Shown: in pieces, positions 38,411-50,321 of the stretch
Position numbering within the stretch: the first letter of the stretch is position 1
Layout: each line of letters starts with the position of its first letter
Assembly: GCF_964340395.1 (NCBI RefSeq)
Contig: NC_135562.1
Location: 13,251,043 to 13,315,042 of the forward strand
Source: Glandiceps talaboti
Lineage: Eukaryota; Hemichordata; Enteropneusta; Spengelidae
Length of the DNA: 64,000 nucleotides
Direction: 5' to 3'
Notes under the pieces: model-generated
The model's database searches: none
What the model was told of the DNA's origin: nothing
What the model saw: the letters and a program-made list of their open reading frames with translations, nothing else
Translations under genes and position numbers: made by a program

Positions 38411-39319
38411 TCAAAGAGGGGTATAACCCCCCCCCCCCCATTATGTTATGAGCGCACGATTGTACAAAGTGATTGACTAGTTGTCAGGTGGTATTTGGCC
38501 AGCTGTAAAGCCTACTTCTATATAGCATCACGATCATACTTACCATTCAAGTGCATAGACTATACTACACACCTCGGTTCACTACAAACATTTTTTATAG
38601 TACCCTTAGACTACATTCACAAGTAAATTTAAATACATGAAAATACAATGTATGTATTGTACATACTTTAAGTCAGACAATATAGGTCAACTGGAGACTA
38701 CCAAGGATGATGGAAACAAAAACGAGGAACATGTTCAGATTCTGTGTTGTAGAAGAGTTCAGTACTGGAATAAAAAATACAACAACAACACAAACAAATG
38801 TAACATTCAATACTTTAATGAAGATTTCAGAATGTAAGTTGATATGGGTATTTTGTTACACAATCAACATTTTGATATCTCCAATGGATACATGTTTGTG
38901 TAAAAAAATGCATTGAATATTCAAACATAGGTTTGTATATTTTATTGATGTTGCACTTCATGCTTTAATACAGAACCGTCCAAGTTTTAAATGAAACTCT
39001 CAGAGTTTTGTCTAGTTATTGGGGATTTCACTTTACAACAATAAAACAGTTATAGATTGGGCTCTAGGAAACTTTCTTGAAATGTGTATAATTCATGCCA
39101 TAACCATTCTTTTGAAACTGAGGCATATGTAACACCATAGTTGCAAAATGTTAACCTCACAATATTCGCTTATAATAATTTGAATAAATCATCAATGAAT
39201 TTATACAAAAAGGCATTCCTCAGGATGAATAAAATACCGCCAATGGCGTTGTAGCACAACTGTACAGTTTTTTAAAGTGTTTATCCACATGTTAGTCCAT
39301 TCTAACAATAGGTGTTCAT
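38411..39319. other. Intergenic sequence, nothing recognised
   Basis: AT-rich with a C-run near 38429. I see no gene, RNA or ordered repeat. Confidence 0.55.
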
Positions 39320-39790
39320 TTGATGAATGGCTATCCAGTTGCCTATGCAACCATGTTACTATCTTTACAATATTATGGTATCATTTGGCTGTTGCTATGG
39401 GCATGGTCATGTTGTTAGATATATTTGCATACATTTGTGTATGTTTTTGTTTACTTGTATATGAGTTCCTGATATTATCTTCGCAATATATGTGATCATA
39501 TGGCTATTGCTATGGGCGTCTTCTTGTTGCTAGGCACATTTGCATACATTTTTTTTAATGTTAATCAATTGTCTATTAAACCCTGTTGTTACCTTTGTGA
39601 AATACACGACCGTTTGGCTGTTGCTATGGGCGTTGTCATGGTTGCTAGGGTATTTGCATATATATTTTTAATGTTTACTCACTTGCCTACCAGATGATGT
39701 TGTTATTTGACCAAAATATACTGCCATTTGGTTGTTGCTAAGGGCGTGGTCATGGTTGCTAGGGCCAATTTTGTCACAATGTTTTGAAGA
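39320..39790. repeat. Tandem repeat, about 114-bp unit, four copies
   Basis: The block TTGGCTGTTGCTATGGGCGT recurs at about 39391, 39505, 39620 and 39733, each followed by GTCATGGTTGCTAGG and TTTGCATA. Units are 113-115 bp and moderately diverged. It may be part of the element that continues to about 41000. Confidence 0.8.
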
Positions 39791-40089
39791 AAATCTGGAG
39801 AATAACTCTTTCAGAAACATCTCGCCAAGTTTCAGACCCAGTGACCAAGTACTTTTTGAGATATAAATTTTTGACCAAAAATGAACATGTTTACATCTAA
39901 TTTGCATATCACTCATGGAATCATTGTATGCTTAATATTTCTTCGTCCATACATCCCTAGATGCATTACCATTAAATTTCAGCCCAATCTGCTCAGTAGT
40001 TTTTTAATTACAGATTTTTAACTAACAAGTCATCCAAAATGACATAGTTCCCGCTATGATTGGGTTTTAAGGAACTGGTAGTTTATGGT

Positions 40090-41000
40090 GTCATTTTCAA
40101 ACCTGGTTAATAGTGTTTGGCCTCATATGGTTGTTTTTGATATCACTACTCTGTTCAAGCATGTCTGAGTTATGGTTTTGGACATGAAAACTGCGGCAAC
40201 AAAATGGCTGCCAAGCAGCCATATCGGATTGTAACACGGCGAAAATGGATATGCATATGTATGTCATAGAACACTGTGCTAATACCAACTTTGAATGAGA
40301 TCTGTTCAAGCATGTCTGAGTTATGGCTTTGGACATGGAGAATTAAGGGTTGTCGGTGGCCAAGTGGTTAAACCACTTGCCTCTTACCACTGCGGTCGGG
40401 GTTCGAACCCCATTCAGGGTTCGATTAAATTTACCACGCTGTAAGTAAGAAGAGTGCCATTCAGTTTGACTCTACCGAACAACGCAGGTTTTCCCCGGGT
40501 ACTCCGGTTTCCTCCTGCATTAACACTGAACCCATGAGGGATGCCCCTCACTGGACTTCTTGGGAGACAAGTGTTTAAATGCTTAAAGAACTATCCAGTA
40601 TAAATAAAGATTATTTATTTTTTTATTTTATTAATTCGCAAACAAAATGTCTGTCAGGCAGCCATATTGGATCGTATCACGACAACAATGAATATGCACA
40701 TGTATGTCATAGAACACTGTCCTAATGCCAACTTTGAATGCATGAGATCTGTTCAAGCATGTCTGAGTAATGGCTTTGGACATGGAAAATTCGCAAACAA
40801 AATGGCTGCTAGGTGGCCATATTGGGTCGTATCATAAAAGAATTGACGTGCATATGTATGCCACAGTATGTTGCCCCTGTACCAAGCATCTCCAAGAAAC
40901 GGCTCTGGACAGACAGACAGACAGACAGACGGACAGAAGGACGGATGGAACCCAATCCATATGTCCCCGTCCGGACTTTGTCCGGTGGGGACTAAAAATA
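40090..41000. mobile_element. HINE/pearl-like non-autonomous element (Helentron-type)
   Basis: Core repeats of about 150 bp (GTTCAAGCATGTCTGAG at 40153, 40303 and 40751) are followed by a (GACA/GACG)n microsatellite at about 40910-40945. A short 3' hairpin follows, with GTCCCCGTCCGGAC paired to GTCCGGTGGGGAC (about 40964-40992). This order is that described for bivalve pearl elements and Helentron-associated HINEs. The 5' limit is not fixed and may include the 114-bp repeats upstream. A SINE interrupts the second core unit. Confidence 0.6.
40348..40632 (+). mobile_element. tRNA-derived SINE
   Basis: The 5' part is tRNA-like, with an A box TGGCCAAGTGG (perfect TRGYNNARNGG) and a B box GGTTCGAACCC. 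The body includes CCGGGTACTCCGGTTTCCTC, resembling the conserved centre of invertebrate MetaSINE-type families. The tail is TTATTT-rich. Flanks GAATT and AATT suggest a short target duplication: removing the element restores the host repeat's GGACATGGAGAATTCGCAAA. Confidence 0.75.
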
Positions 41001-41056
41001 CTCTTCTAACCAACATGTACAAAATGGTGTTTAATAAATTTAGAATAGATCGCTAA

Positions 41057-41550
41057 ATTAAACAAGCGACCTATCGGTCAGAATAGCTCCGCTGTATTTG
41101 TTTTAATTTAATTTTTTATTTTGGTAACATGTAGAAGTGGTTCAGTTCTTCACTATGCAGTTTTGTTTTAGCTATGTAATAAAGTGGTTAGTGTTTTCAT
41201 ATGATGTATCACTATAAAACACATTTTACACAGAAAGTTGGTAATGTATTGTACTTTTATCCCATATAGTCACCATTTTATAACAAAAATCTACTGTTAT
41301 GAAAAATTGCACAAATTCTCAGAAAAAAATGACTGGGAAATGCACACAAGAAAAAGAAAAAAAGAGGATTTTAAGGTTGGCTATAAATAATTCCAGTCTT
41401 ACAGCTTTAACCCTGGAAAATTTTAATGATGAATGAAATAAACTAGGGATCTAAAAAAATTTTGAGGCAATTTGAATTTCAATTTTCTAACAAATTTACC
41501 AAGTCAACAACATTCAACTTGTGCTTGTAGTAGATATAGGGAAGAAATGT
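41057..41550. other. Intergenic sequence, nothing recognised
   Basis: AT-rich, no gene or ordered repeat seen. Confidence 0.5.
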
Positions 41551-41555
41551 ATTAA

Positions 41556-42116
41556 TCACCATCTTAGCATCTGCATCTTAGTTTCCGTACGGCGACAATC
41601 CCAAGGGACTCATTAGTAACCCGGAAGAGAGTCATTCTCAGCCATACGTTACAGTGGTAACACTCGTTCATGTTCGATTACCTTTCACAAAGAAAACACA
41701 ACGAAATGGTTGAAGTGATCTTTATTTTTAATTTCTTTTCATCACAAAAACATAATCTGCGTGATCAAAAGTGTTGTAAACTAAACCAGAAAGAATTATC
41801 GGACTGGCTAAACTTCCCGCTGAACTGGAGTGAGGTCCAAGCCTCGATAGTACGTGAGGAAATCGTCTCAAACTAGCGATACAACTTTCAAAATATAACT
41901 TGACATATCTTCATTTGTTAGAGTTATACAATTCAAGACGGGTTTTCACTCAAAAAAAAACAATTCTGTGAATAATGACACTCTGAACGCAGCGATTTCT
42001 CGGACGATGTTACCACTGTAACATATGGCTGGCAACGACTTGCTTCCGGGTTAGTCCCTCGTGCATCCGGGTACCTGGGATTGTCGCCGTGGCCGTACGG
42101 AAAACTAAGATGGCGA
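41556..42116. mobile_element. Foldback element, about 560 bp, flanked by TTAA
   Basis: Ends TCACCATCTTAG and CTAAGATGGCGA are inverted repeats. Further mirrored blocks are CCGTACGGCGACAATCCC / GGGATTGTCGCC, AACCCGGAAG / CTTCCGGGTTA and TTACAGTGGTAAC / GTTACCACTGTAA. TTAA is next to each end (41552-41555 and 42117-42120). A 68-codon frame inside (41670-41876) has no recognisable domain. Confidence 0.65.
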
Positions 42117-42121
42117 TTAAT

Positions 42122-44446
42122 AATGATACATCGTCCGATATTTTAATTTACGGAGTTTCTTGTGACCGGCGCAGTCCCCGTATGATCACTGACTAGTCGT
42201 GCTTGCATACGGAGTAACCCGGGACTCGATTCTTACAAATTGTCCCTACTATTTGTTTAGAGTCAAGTCGGCAATATAGACTCGTCCACCGCCTGTCGTA
42301 TGTAAGCAGGTAACCACTGACATGACCAGAGTCAGAGAGAACCTTTTCGGATTTAAAATTACATGTAAAACGGGGAAAGATACGAAAAACATAACGCAAA
42401 GTCTGAAGCCAAATTAAAGTTCTAATTATTCTAATTATCTTTACTTGCCAAATATTGGCATTTTGGAAATGGCAAGACACGTTCATGTTGTTTAACTTTA
42501 CATGTAAACTGTCGGCCAATAATTTATAATAAAGTTTGGTCGTTACGCGATTTGTCCTCATTCTGGTTCACTGTCACTCCAAATTGCACGACAAAATAGA
42601 ATTAATCACAAGTTACATGTTATCTGAAAACATCACACTTTTATAGTGGGTCTGAAGTGTGATTTTAGTGAGTACTAAGAACGTCCTGTGTTGTCACTTG
42701 CTGTGGAAAATTGCCCGGGAAATAAGAGGATTTAAATTAAGATGGCCGGCGCGGCATCCTCTGAAACTCACTTGTGCATTACCACATCGGCAATTTTGAC
42801 ACCAATATTGATCGTACAAAAACAAAACTCCATAAATGAACCACAAAGTACTTTCTCTTTCAAAATGTGGTAATTTTAGAAAGAGTATTATCGTTTTTAT
42901 TGACGACTGACTCTGTCAAAAATCGTTTCATACACTTCAGTTCAGGCGCAGCATGCACGTACGACTTCTCACTTGATCATGAGGTGCATATACTGGAATG
43001 AACCATTCTGTAGGAGGGGTGGAGAATTGGATTTGAAGTTTACAACCCTTTTTCGAACAAATATTTGTCATTTGGGCGGACAATGCGTAGCATTAAGACT
43101 ATAGCACATATTACATTGCTTGTTTGATGTCAATAGTGTCTTTTGAAAAGTTGCACTTTACCTAAAGTCTCGTGGACTGATTTCCAATATGGCGTCCTTC
43201 ATAATACTCATTAACATATTCATTTTTTTTTCAAATTACAAAAAAAAAATAATAAAAAATAGAAGAGAAGACGTGCTGACTTGAAATTAACAAATCTAAG
43301 TAAGCTACCCTCTGTGCATCAACACACCAGATATCAAAGCAATCTGACTTGAAGTATATGAGGAGTTGATGAAAATGTCATTTTTGGAAAAAAAATCATA
43401 AAAAATTGAAAATGGCACAGATCAACTTGGCATGAACAAATCTGAATAGCCCCCAGGGAACATGCACACCAAATATCGAAGTATTCTGTTACTTTCAGAG
43501 AAGATAGTGAAAATATAAAAGTTTGACGGACACGTATGATTCACCTATACACTCTATACTATACAACCTATACCTAAAGCTACGCTTTCAGCTTTCGCTG
43601 ACAGCAGAGCTAAAAAAAGGGGGGGGGGTCTGACAAACCGGCTACTCCACAGCTGACCTGACCATAGAGTGGCTGGTGGGCATGGGTTCACTCTAGATTG
43701 GAAGCTATGGGTATGTATTTTGGTTTTATAATTCAAAAAATTACATTAAAAAGGGACCCTTTATTTAGCACAAAGACTCTCATCACTTACCTGTCTAGTC
43801 TATAGGAATCGTCCTGATTAAAGTTACCATATACCATGGATCTACTAGATATGTATATAGAATGAACAAACAAGTCACTATGTATGTTATCTACAGTGAA
43901 AACAATAATTCAATTTCAAATACAATAAATGTACAAAGTAACTATATATGGATAACATTTTGACAATGGAGTATTTTGGATAACTATTTTTTTTAAACAT
44001 TATTCCTATTTTTTTTACATTGAAAAAATAATATGGAAAAACGTACCATTAATAATCTCGACTAAGTAAAACAATAAATTGCAAAAAATTATAAAGTGCG
44101 TAAAATATTTGTTATTGTTTGTTATTGAAATTTGTAGTACAACTGTTACATTTATTTAGCATCTTGCAATTTCAATTGAATTACCAACATCATCAAGGAC
44201 TTTACTGTTTCATATTAAATTTAGTTTAATTTGGACAGACATTAAATTTAAGTAGTTTCATATTTTAAAAATTGAATAAATACCCCTTTGTCATCCATAC
44301 TAAGGCCCTAGAGCTAAAAGTTAATTTGCAGAACATTAAAAAAAATAGGGCATGGTAGAAATGGCCAATAAGTGTATCTTGTGGACGTAACAAGAGAAAA
44401 TATTTTATAATGTAAAGTACAAAGACGAAATTATAAAAAATAATAC
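42122..44446. other. Intergenic sequence with a CpG-containing patch
   Basis: Around 42715-42760 there is a GC-rich patch with AAGATGGCCGGCGCGGC and an ATG at 42742 opening 43 codons to a stop at 42871; a GT donor overlaps the stop. No downstream exon was found. A 122-codon minus frame at 42193-42561 has no recognisable domain. Confidence 0.4.
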
Positions 44447-44527
44447 CTGTTTGCACGGGCGGCTGTTCAGCTTCTTCTTCACCATCAGTATTACTATTAC
44501 TAGTACCATTACTACTACTGCTGCTGC

Positions 44528-44577
<50 letters not shown>

Positions 44578-44943
44578 TTGTCAGAACAAGCATTGGCACT
44601 AGTGTCAATGACATGGATCGGGTCTATCTGTGGCCTCTTACACCATGTTGCGTCAATGGCCTCTAAAAATTTATCGTGGCGATCACTCTCAGACTTCCTA
44701 AGAACATCTTTAGCGTTCGTATGACTCTTTAAAGATGCCTTATTTTCGTCGAACATTGGTCGCCGGTTCTATTTATGTCGTGCCTCTCTTTCAATAGACG
44801 AGAGATACGTTCAAAAGTTCCCACGGTACGAGAACTACCGGTATTCTCCAATTCCTCCTGTATAACGGCATCAGGAGGCATACAGCAATTAACGACGCTG
44901 TTTCATTGTCTGTCCAAAAATCCCTTCCAAAATTAGCTGCCAT
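44447..44943 (-). pseudogene. Frameshifted Myb/SANT-like (PIF/Harbinger-associated type) coding relic
   Basis: Minus-strand sequence in three successive frames. First (44943-44881) is MAANFGRDFWTDNETASLIA. The second frame gives DAVIQEELENTGSSRTVGTF, then ERISRLLKERHDINRTGDQC and STKIRHL. The third frame (44756 onward) is LKSHTNAKDVLRKSESDRHD, then DATWCKRPQIDPIHVIDT. Together these follow the order of trihelix Myb/SANT-like DNA-binding domains (WTDxET, IAxLL, QCxxKIxxL, RPxxxPxxVID). At least two frameshifts interrupt it. A poly-Asn/Ser tract (from the GTT/CTG repeat) and a possible donor at 44446 follow. Confidence 0.6.
44508..44576. repeat. (CTG)n(TTG)n trinucleotide repeat
   Basis: About 20 trinucleotide units, read as poly-Asn and poly-Ser in the minus-strand Myb/SANT-like relic. 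Confidence 0.95.
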
Positions 44944-47890
44944 ATTTATTTGACATATCGTACACAACAAATGTAGGAGTTTATGAATGGTTACAAAGTA
45001 ACAATTTCTACAAGTAGAGTTGATTCTCAGACATCGGGCCCAGTTTGTCAGGGGGTCCTTTTTATTTTTCTGTTTCTCATCTCCCGACCGACCCTAATTT
45101 GCAGCTCCGACATCAGAAAAAAAAGTTGTTTTTTTTATTTCCGACCGACCCCTGAGCACAGCAAAATTGTAAGGTTCCTCATGGCGTCTTTAGACCAGTT
45201 CTACCGAGGCCACGACCTTGCGACATTGGCCCCCTAAAATTACAAATGACGCAATAATTTTCCCACCTTGCGTCGCTTTGGCGCATTCATGGCAGACATC
45301 AAAATTATCTAAGTCCACGGCCAGACCAGACCAGGCCAGGCTCTGACGTCAATCCCACAAGAAGTATACTGACTGCGTAAGGGAAAGTTTTGTGACATCA
45401 TATAAGATACAGTGACAACGCGCAGTTCTATTGTTAACATAAAAATGCCACAAAAAGATCAACTTTGATAAACTTAATGTACAAATTGAAACATTAGAGG
45501 GAGTAGATGCGATGAGACGTTGAAATGGATGTCTCTCTTCACATGTTTTGTCTACCGTCACTGTCGTGACCTCTGACCTACTCACTGACGTATGCGAAAC
45601 ACTGAACTTGCTACCAGAACATCTCTGCCACAGCTCAGAAGCCTTAGTAAACCAAATTTATGGGACAGGTTGTGATTTTCATTTGTTGATGGGTTAGATT
45701 AAATGAGTACATGTGTATTTTGATTCCGAAAAAGCTGTGTTAGGGGATCGTGTTGTTGCATGATGTTGACAGTGACACATGTGAATGTTGGGCACTGAAT
45801 CAACGGCCGATGCATGTGTGCCCGGTCAGACATGAAGAATGAACTTGTTGTGCAAATCAGAAAAAAAAATAATGTGGTATTTACAAAGCATCCCAACTTT
45901 GACGTTGTTGATAGTTTTAGTTAAAGATTCAAGTTCTGAGTTTCAAGGACACCTAATACAGCTTTCCGTATCAAGTTTACGGTATGTAACTATGCTGTCA
46001 TTTGATATAGCAGGACCAAATCATGATACACAGCCAGTAACGGTTAATTAATAAAAAAATAAATTATTTTAAAGTTTGTTTGACTGTATTATTTGTAAGT
46101 TTTTCGTTCACATTTGGTACTTTTTAAAGTCAGGTTTTTTTTCTTCAAAATGTCATGAATTTGAAGAGGGAATGATAAACACAGGTACTAACAATTTTAA
46201 TAATGAAACAAGTGGTTACAAGTTTAGGATTTCTCAAAGTTTTTTATTCAATCATATGTTCACTGTGACTTATTTTGAAGTTGTTCTTTGTCCTTGTCTG
46301 AAAAAAAGGGAATTATAAATTTGAGCACTGCTATTCATTGATATTCAGATTAAAAATTGTGACTACCTGGCTGTCCAATCTTTCTAAACAATATATAGTA
46401 TACTCTAGAAATTACTTAAAATTACATAATCTTAATTGCCTTCTTTTTCTAAGGTGTAATATGTAGTACACAATTTTCAAAAAATAGCTTACTGGGAACT
46501 GTTATTATGAATGGAATTTTTTTATGTAGTTAGGTAATGGTCTATACGTAATGGAATATCTCAGACCACAGTATCTCTATAGTGGTCTGAGATAATCTAT
46601 ATGAATATTTCATAGACAATAATAATTGACCCCACTCCCTGTCAATGTAATAATAGCTCAGAATATTTCCATCATTTTCAAAATTATGCTTAAAATTGGT
46701 AAAAGTCATACTGCATTCCTAATTTCTTGACCAGTTTTTAGCTTTAAATCAGTTGTATTATCAGGGAAATGACCGACTCCATAGCGTTAAATGACCCATG
46801 ACATGCATGACCTTGGAAGACGTTCCGATGTTTACATTATTATTTTTAATTACTTTTAAACAGTAAATCCTAAAGGGGTTCTGAGTTCTAGAAATGTTTA
46901 CATGTTATCTGGTGGATTATTTTGACAAGTTCACACTGAAGAAAAATGTTTCATAGAAGTAATGATTTATATAAATGAAAATTCATCTATACACTGATGA
47001 CAATCACGTGTTTCAAAAAGTTACATACTAAAGTTCAAATTGGATAACTTGAAAAAATTGTTAGCGATGGCAATGCCACTTTGATTAATAGGACGAATGT
47101 ATTAGTACTCCTGGTAAAATCACACAATAGTTCATGGCTACAGATATACACCCATCAGGATGATAAGTATTCAATCATCTTCTTACAAAGTTGTTCTACG
47201 GACTTGTCAACCTTGCTAAAATGAAGGAAAGAGACCTGTAACAAGGAATTCAATAAAGAGAAAAGAAAAGAAGTTGTATAGAGACTAACAGGACAGAAAG
47301 GACAGAGAATAGAACTCAAAAAATACATTTTTTTTTCTTGCCACCTTTTTTTTTATTTCGCCCGCCCGCCCCGCCTGACTATTCCACTGGAGATGAGAAA
47401 CAAAAAAAAGGTCACCCTCACAGAGGTCGCAGAGCCTACAGAGCTAAGACCCTACATCAGACCCTGAGAGGTTATTACTTAAAAGATATTATCCAAATCA
47501 ATCATTTCGTAAAGTTTAAAGCTATCCTGATGACCTTTTCATCATGTACGAGTTAAAACGTCCATGTATGAAGATGTACACGATGCCCGTTCAAAATATT
47601 TCTGATAAACTTGACTTTATCACAGTTACTACAAAAGATTTTGTAGTAATCGTGACTTTATCGATCAGCGCTGAGACTGCGCCCTCAGCCTACCTCACAG
47701 CGGAAGAATATTTGCGCAGAGCAAAGTAGCGCGCTATATTTATGCTTATTACATTTACTTGTGACCACGTCTACGTTATTCCCCACTGAAAACGTATTTA
47801 CAAATAAATTTTAGACTTATTAGCACATGTATATTAACGTTTGTTAAACAAGACAGAAGACGACAGAGTTTGACTTGCAGTGATACATTC
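44944..47890. other. Intergenic sequence with two opposed copies of a short repeat
   Basis: About 45035-45180 and 47320-47440 share GTTTCTCATCTCC / GGAGATGAGAAAC and T-run plus CCGACCGACC/CGCCCGCCCG blocks in opposite orientation, as copies of one dispersed repeat. A 13-bp perfect hairpin (arms 46557-46569 and 46582-46594, TATCTCAGACCAC) also occurs. No gene seen. Confidence 0.5.
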
Positions 47891-47896
47891 ACTCGT

Positions 47897-48037
47897 GACT
47901 ATCGTCCCTAACCTGTTTATGTATGCCGAGCGGCTCAGCAGCGAGAAGAGTCGGGACTAGTCCCTCTCTGCCTCTCTAGCTCTAGCTTCTCGCGGCTGCG
48001 CCGCTCGGCATGCATAAACAGATTAGGGACGATAGTC
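47897..48037. repeat. Hairpin with 38-bp near-perfect arms
   Basis: The left arm begins GACTATCGTCCCTAACCTGT and continues to CCGAGCGGC (47897-47934). The right arm (48000-48037) is its complement with few mismatches, ending AGGGACGATAGTC. The loop is about 65 bp. It is probably a short foldback element. Confidence 0.75.
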
Positions 48038-49439
48038 ATGAGAGTAATTCGGTCTTGCCATTTGAGTGTGTACGCAGTAAGGGGTGGACCATTTGATATC
48101 CTGGGGGGGGGCTTGGAAGATTTCGGGGGAAAAAAATATGCCAAGTGGATTTGCTTGAAAAAAAAATCCGGATATGAGTGTGTGATGGGAAAAAAAAGAT
48201 GGACCACTGCTGCTAGAAAAAAATATCTTGGCAGGGAAATGATGCACAGGATCGAGTATACTGTTCAACCTGCTCGTACCTCTCCAACCAGGACACTTGT
48301 CAAATCACGACAAACAGTTTCAAACACATGTCAGGGACCAGTCAGTTTCGTTAGGGACCGGTCAGTTTCTTCGGCCTGGGGGTGGGCGGTGGATTGGTAG
48401 GGGGGGTCACCCTGTTTTTGAAATTGGCAGTAGGGGGGGTCATGCTGTTTTGAAAATTGTGGAAGGGGGGGGGTCATTGTGTTTTAGATTGTGATGGAAG
48501 AAAAAAATCCTTTCTACAATGACATATAGCCTTGTCTGAAATGTGCTACATGTCAATATTTGTTCTTGTCCCTGTTTCTTACATGATTTCTTTAACATTA
48601 CTTATTAGTTCAAACCTAACTATACATATTCATATACATGTACCGGTATTACCTACCTATCACACTAGTTACAGAACATGTCATGTAAATGCTTGGCTGT
48701 TTCACAATCAATGCTTCACTTATATTGCAGTTTGGGGCAAAAGTGAACTTGAAGGTTTCGTAATGGTAATTTTCATAGATAGTTTATAAATGAAGTTAAT
48801 CTAAATTGTTCTACTCATCATGCTATTGACACTACAAATCACCACATCTCATCAGATTCCAGTTACTATTATACACTAGGTATGACCACCTAAAGTTCTC
48901 TAACATACCGGTGACTTTATTATACATGCAATATTAATGCCCCTATATACTAATGTTACGTGTCCATTTTATGTGATATGAGAAACACATTTAAAAAAGT
49001 TTTATGTTAGCTTTTCGAAGCTTGGAAATATTACCTCAAAGGTTATGAATAACCTAAACATTGCCTTAGTATCTCAAGCAAAAAACTCCAGATCTGCCAG
49101 GGGAAAACCCCAAGGACTCCCTCACCCCCAGAGGTCACTCATACATTCAACCAACAATCAGATGCACCAACAACCTTTTTACTGTCATAATGGTATTAAA
49201 CTTTTCTTAAATATTTTCACCCTATTCTAATTTGATATGATATTGTCTTTTCAAGATCTGAAATGTTTGCCAAGATAGTCTAAAATTGCCTTAAACTCCA
49301 AATCTCCCCTACCAATGATACTACCATTATAGATGTGCTGACCTTTACTACATGTATATAATGATGCCATTTAAACTTTTTAAGAACATATTTCAACCCT
49401 TAGTGTAAGTTATAAAGAATAGTTTCTGATACTTGCTGT

Positions 49440-50130
49440 CTTGTAAAGCATGGATTAAGTTATTGCTTGAAAGGGTCTGAATAGCCTAAATATTGGCTTT
49501 AAGAGTAAAAATCCTCCAGGGTTTCTAGAGGGAGACCCCCTCAGACCCCCCACATGAGGTGGACATATCCCAGTCTCAAGCTCTTCCCCTCTTACTGTCA
49601 AGATGCTATCAAAGTATATTTCAAAAGTATTTCAACCCTATGTAGTAGTTGCTTTTGACATGTTGGTGTTGTCTTGTAAGGCTTGGAAATTATTGTCTGA
49701 AAGGGTCTGAATAGTCTCAAAATTGACTTTTCAGAGTTAAAAACCTCCAGGGCTTCTAGGGGGAGACCCCCTAGGACCCCCCCCCCACATGAGGTGTACA
49801 CATCCTAGTCTCAAGATCTTCCCCCTACCTCTCTTACTGTCAAGATCCTATATCAAACTATATTTCAAAAATATTTCAACCTTATGTAGTTGCATTTTAC
49901 ATGTTGGTGCTGTCTTGAAATCTTGGAAATTATTTTCTGAAAATGCCTGAATAGTCTCAAAATTGACTTTTCAGAGTTAAAAACCTCCTGGGCTTCTAGG
50001 GGGAGACCCCCTAAGACCCCCATAAGAGATGTACATATTCCCTTCTCAAGCTTTCCTACCCTTCACTGCCAAGATGCTATTAAACTCCTTTTCGAATATA
50101 TTTACCCTGTGTAGTCAATAATTATAAATA
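49440..50130. repeat. Tandem repeat, about 230-240-bp unit, three clear copies
   Basis: The block CTGAATAGYCTMAAWATTG recurs at about 49477, 49707 and 49947. Each is followed by AAAACCTCCAGGGCTTCTAG, GGGAGACCCCCT and ACTGTCAAGATGCTAT. More diverged copies lie just upstream. Confidence 0.75.
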
Positions 50131-50232
50131 TGATAGTGATAACCTGGGATCTTATAAAGTAGATGCAAGACAGTCAAGCAGTCCACACTGAGTCACGATA
50201 AAAAAAATACCTGTCATGCGAATATTATATAT

Positions 50233-50321
50233 GGGGGGGGGGGGGGTCATCATGTTTTAGAATTAAGTGATAGGGGGGGTCAGCCTGTTTTTGGTTTTAC
50301 AGATGGGGGGGGGGGGGGGGG
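50233..50321. repeat. Cluster of long G-runs
   Basis: G-runs of 14, 7 and 17 bases occur within 90 bp, with shorter runs at 48398-48475. They could form G-quadruplexes. A 19-base C-run lies at 50581-50599. Confidence 0.7.

Noticed and set aside
40349-40425. Functional tRNA gene
   Set aside because: A and B boxes are present, but the sequence continues into a SINE body and TTATT tail and lacks a clean acceptor stem, so it is a SINE head.
42193-42561. 122-codon minus-strand frame
   Set aside because: No recognisable domain, no splice context and no repeat partner; kept only as an unremarkable open frame.
44405-44724. Poly-Thr/Val/Leu frames around the trinucleotide repeat
   Set aside because: Shadows of the (CTG)(TTG) repeat; only the minus-strand Asn/Ser frame continues a recognisable coding relic.
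47935-48268. Minus-strand frames with Pro/Ser/Phe-rich translation (KPPPRISNGPP)
   Set aside because: They translate the TIR of the Harbinger-like element; the same string appears at its other copies (53475-53763).
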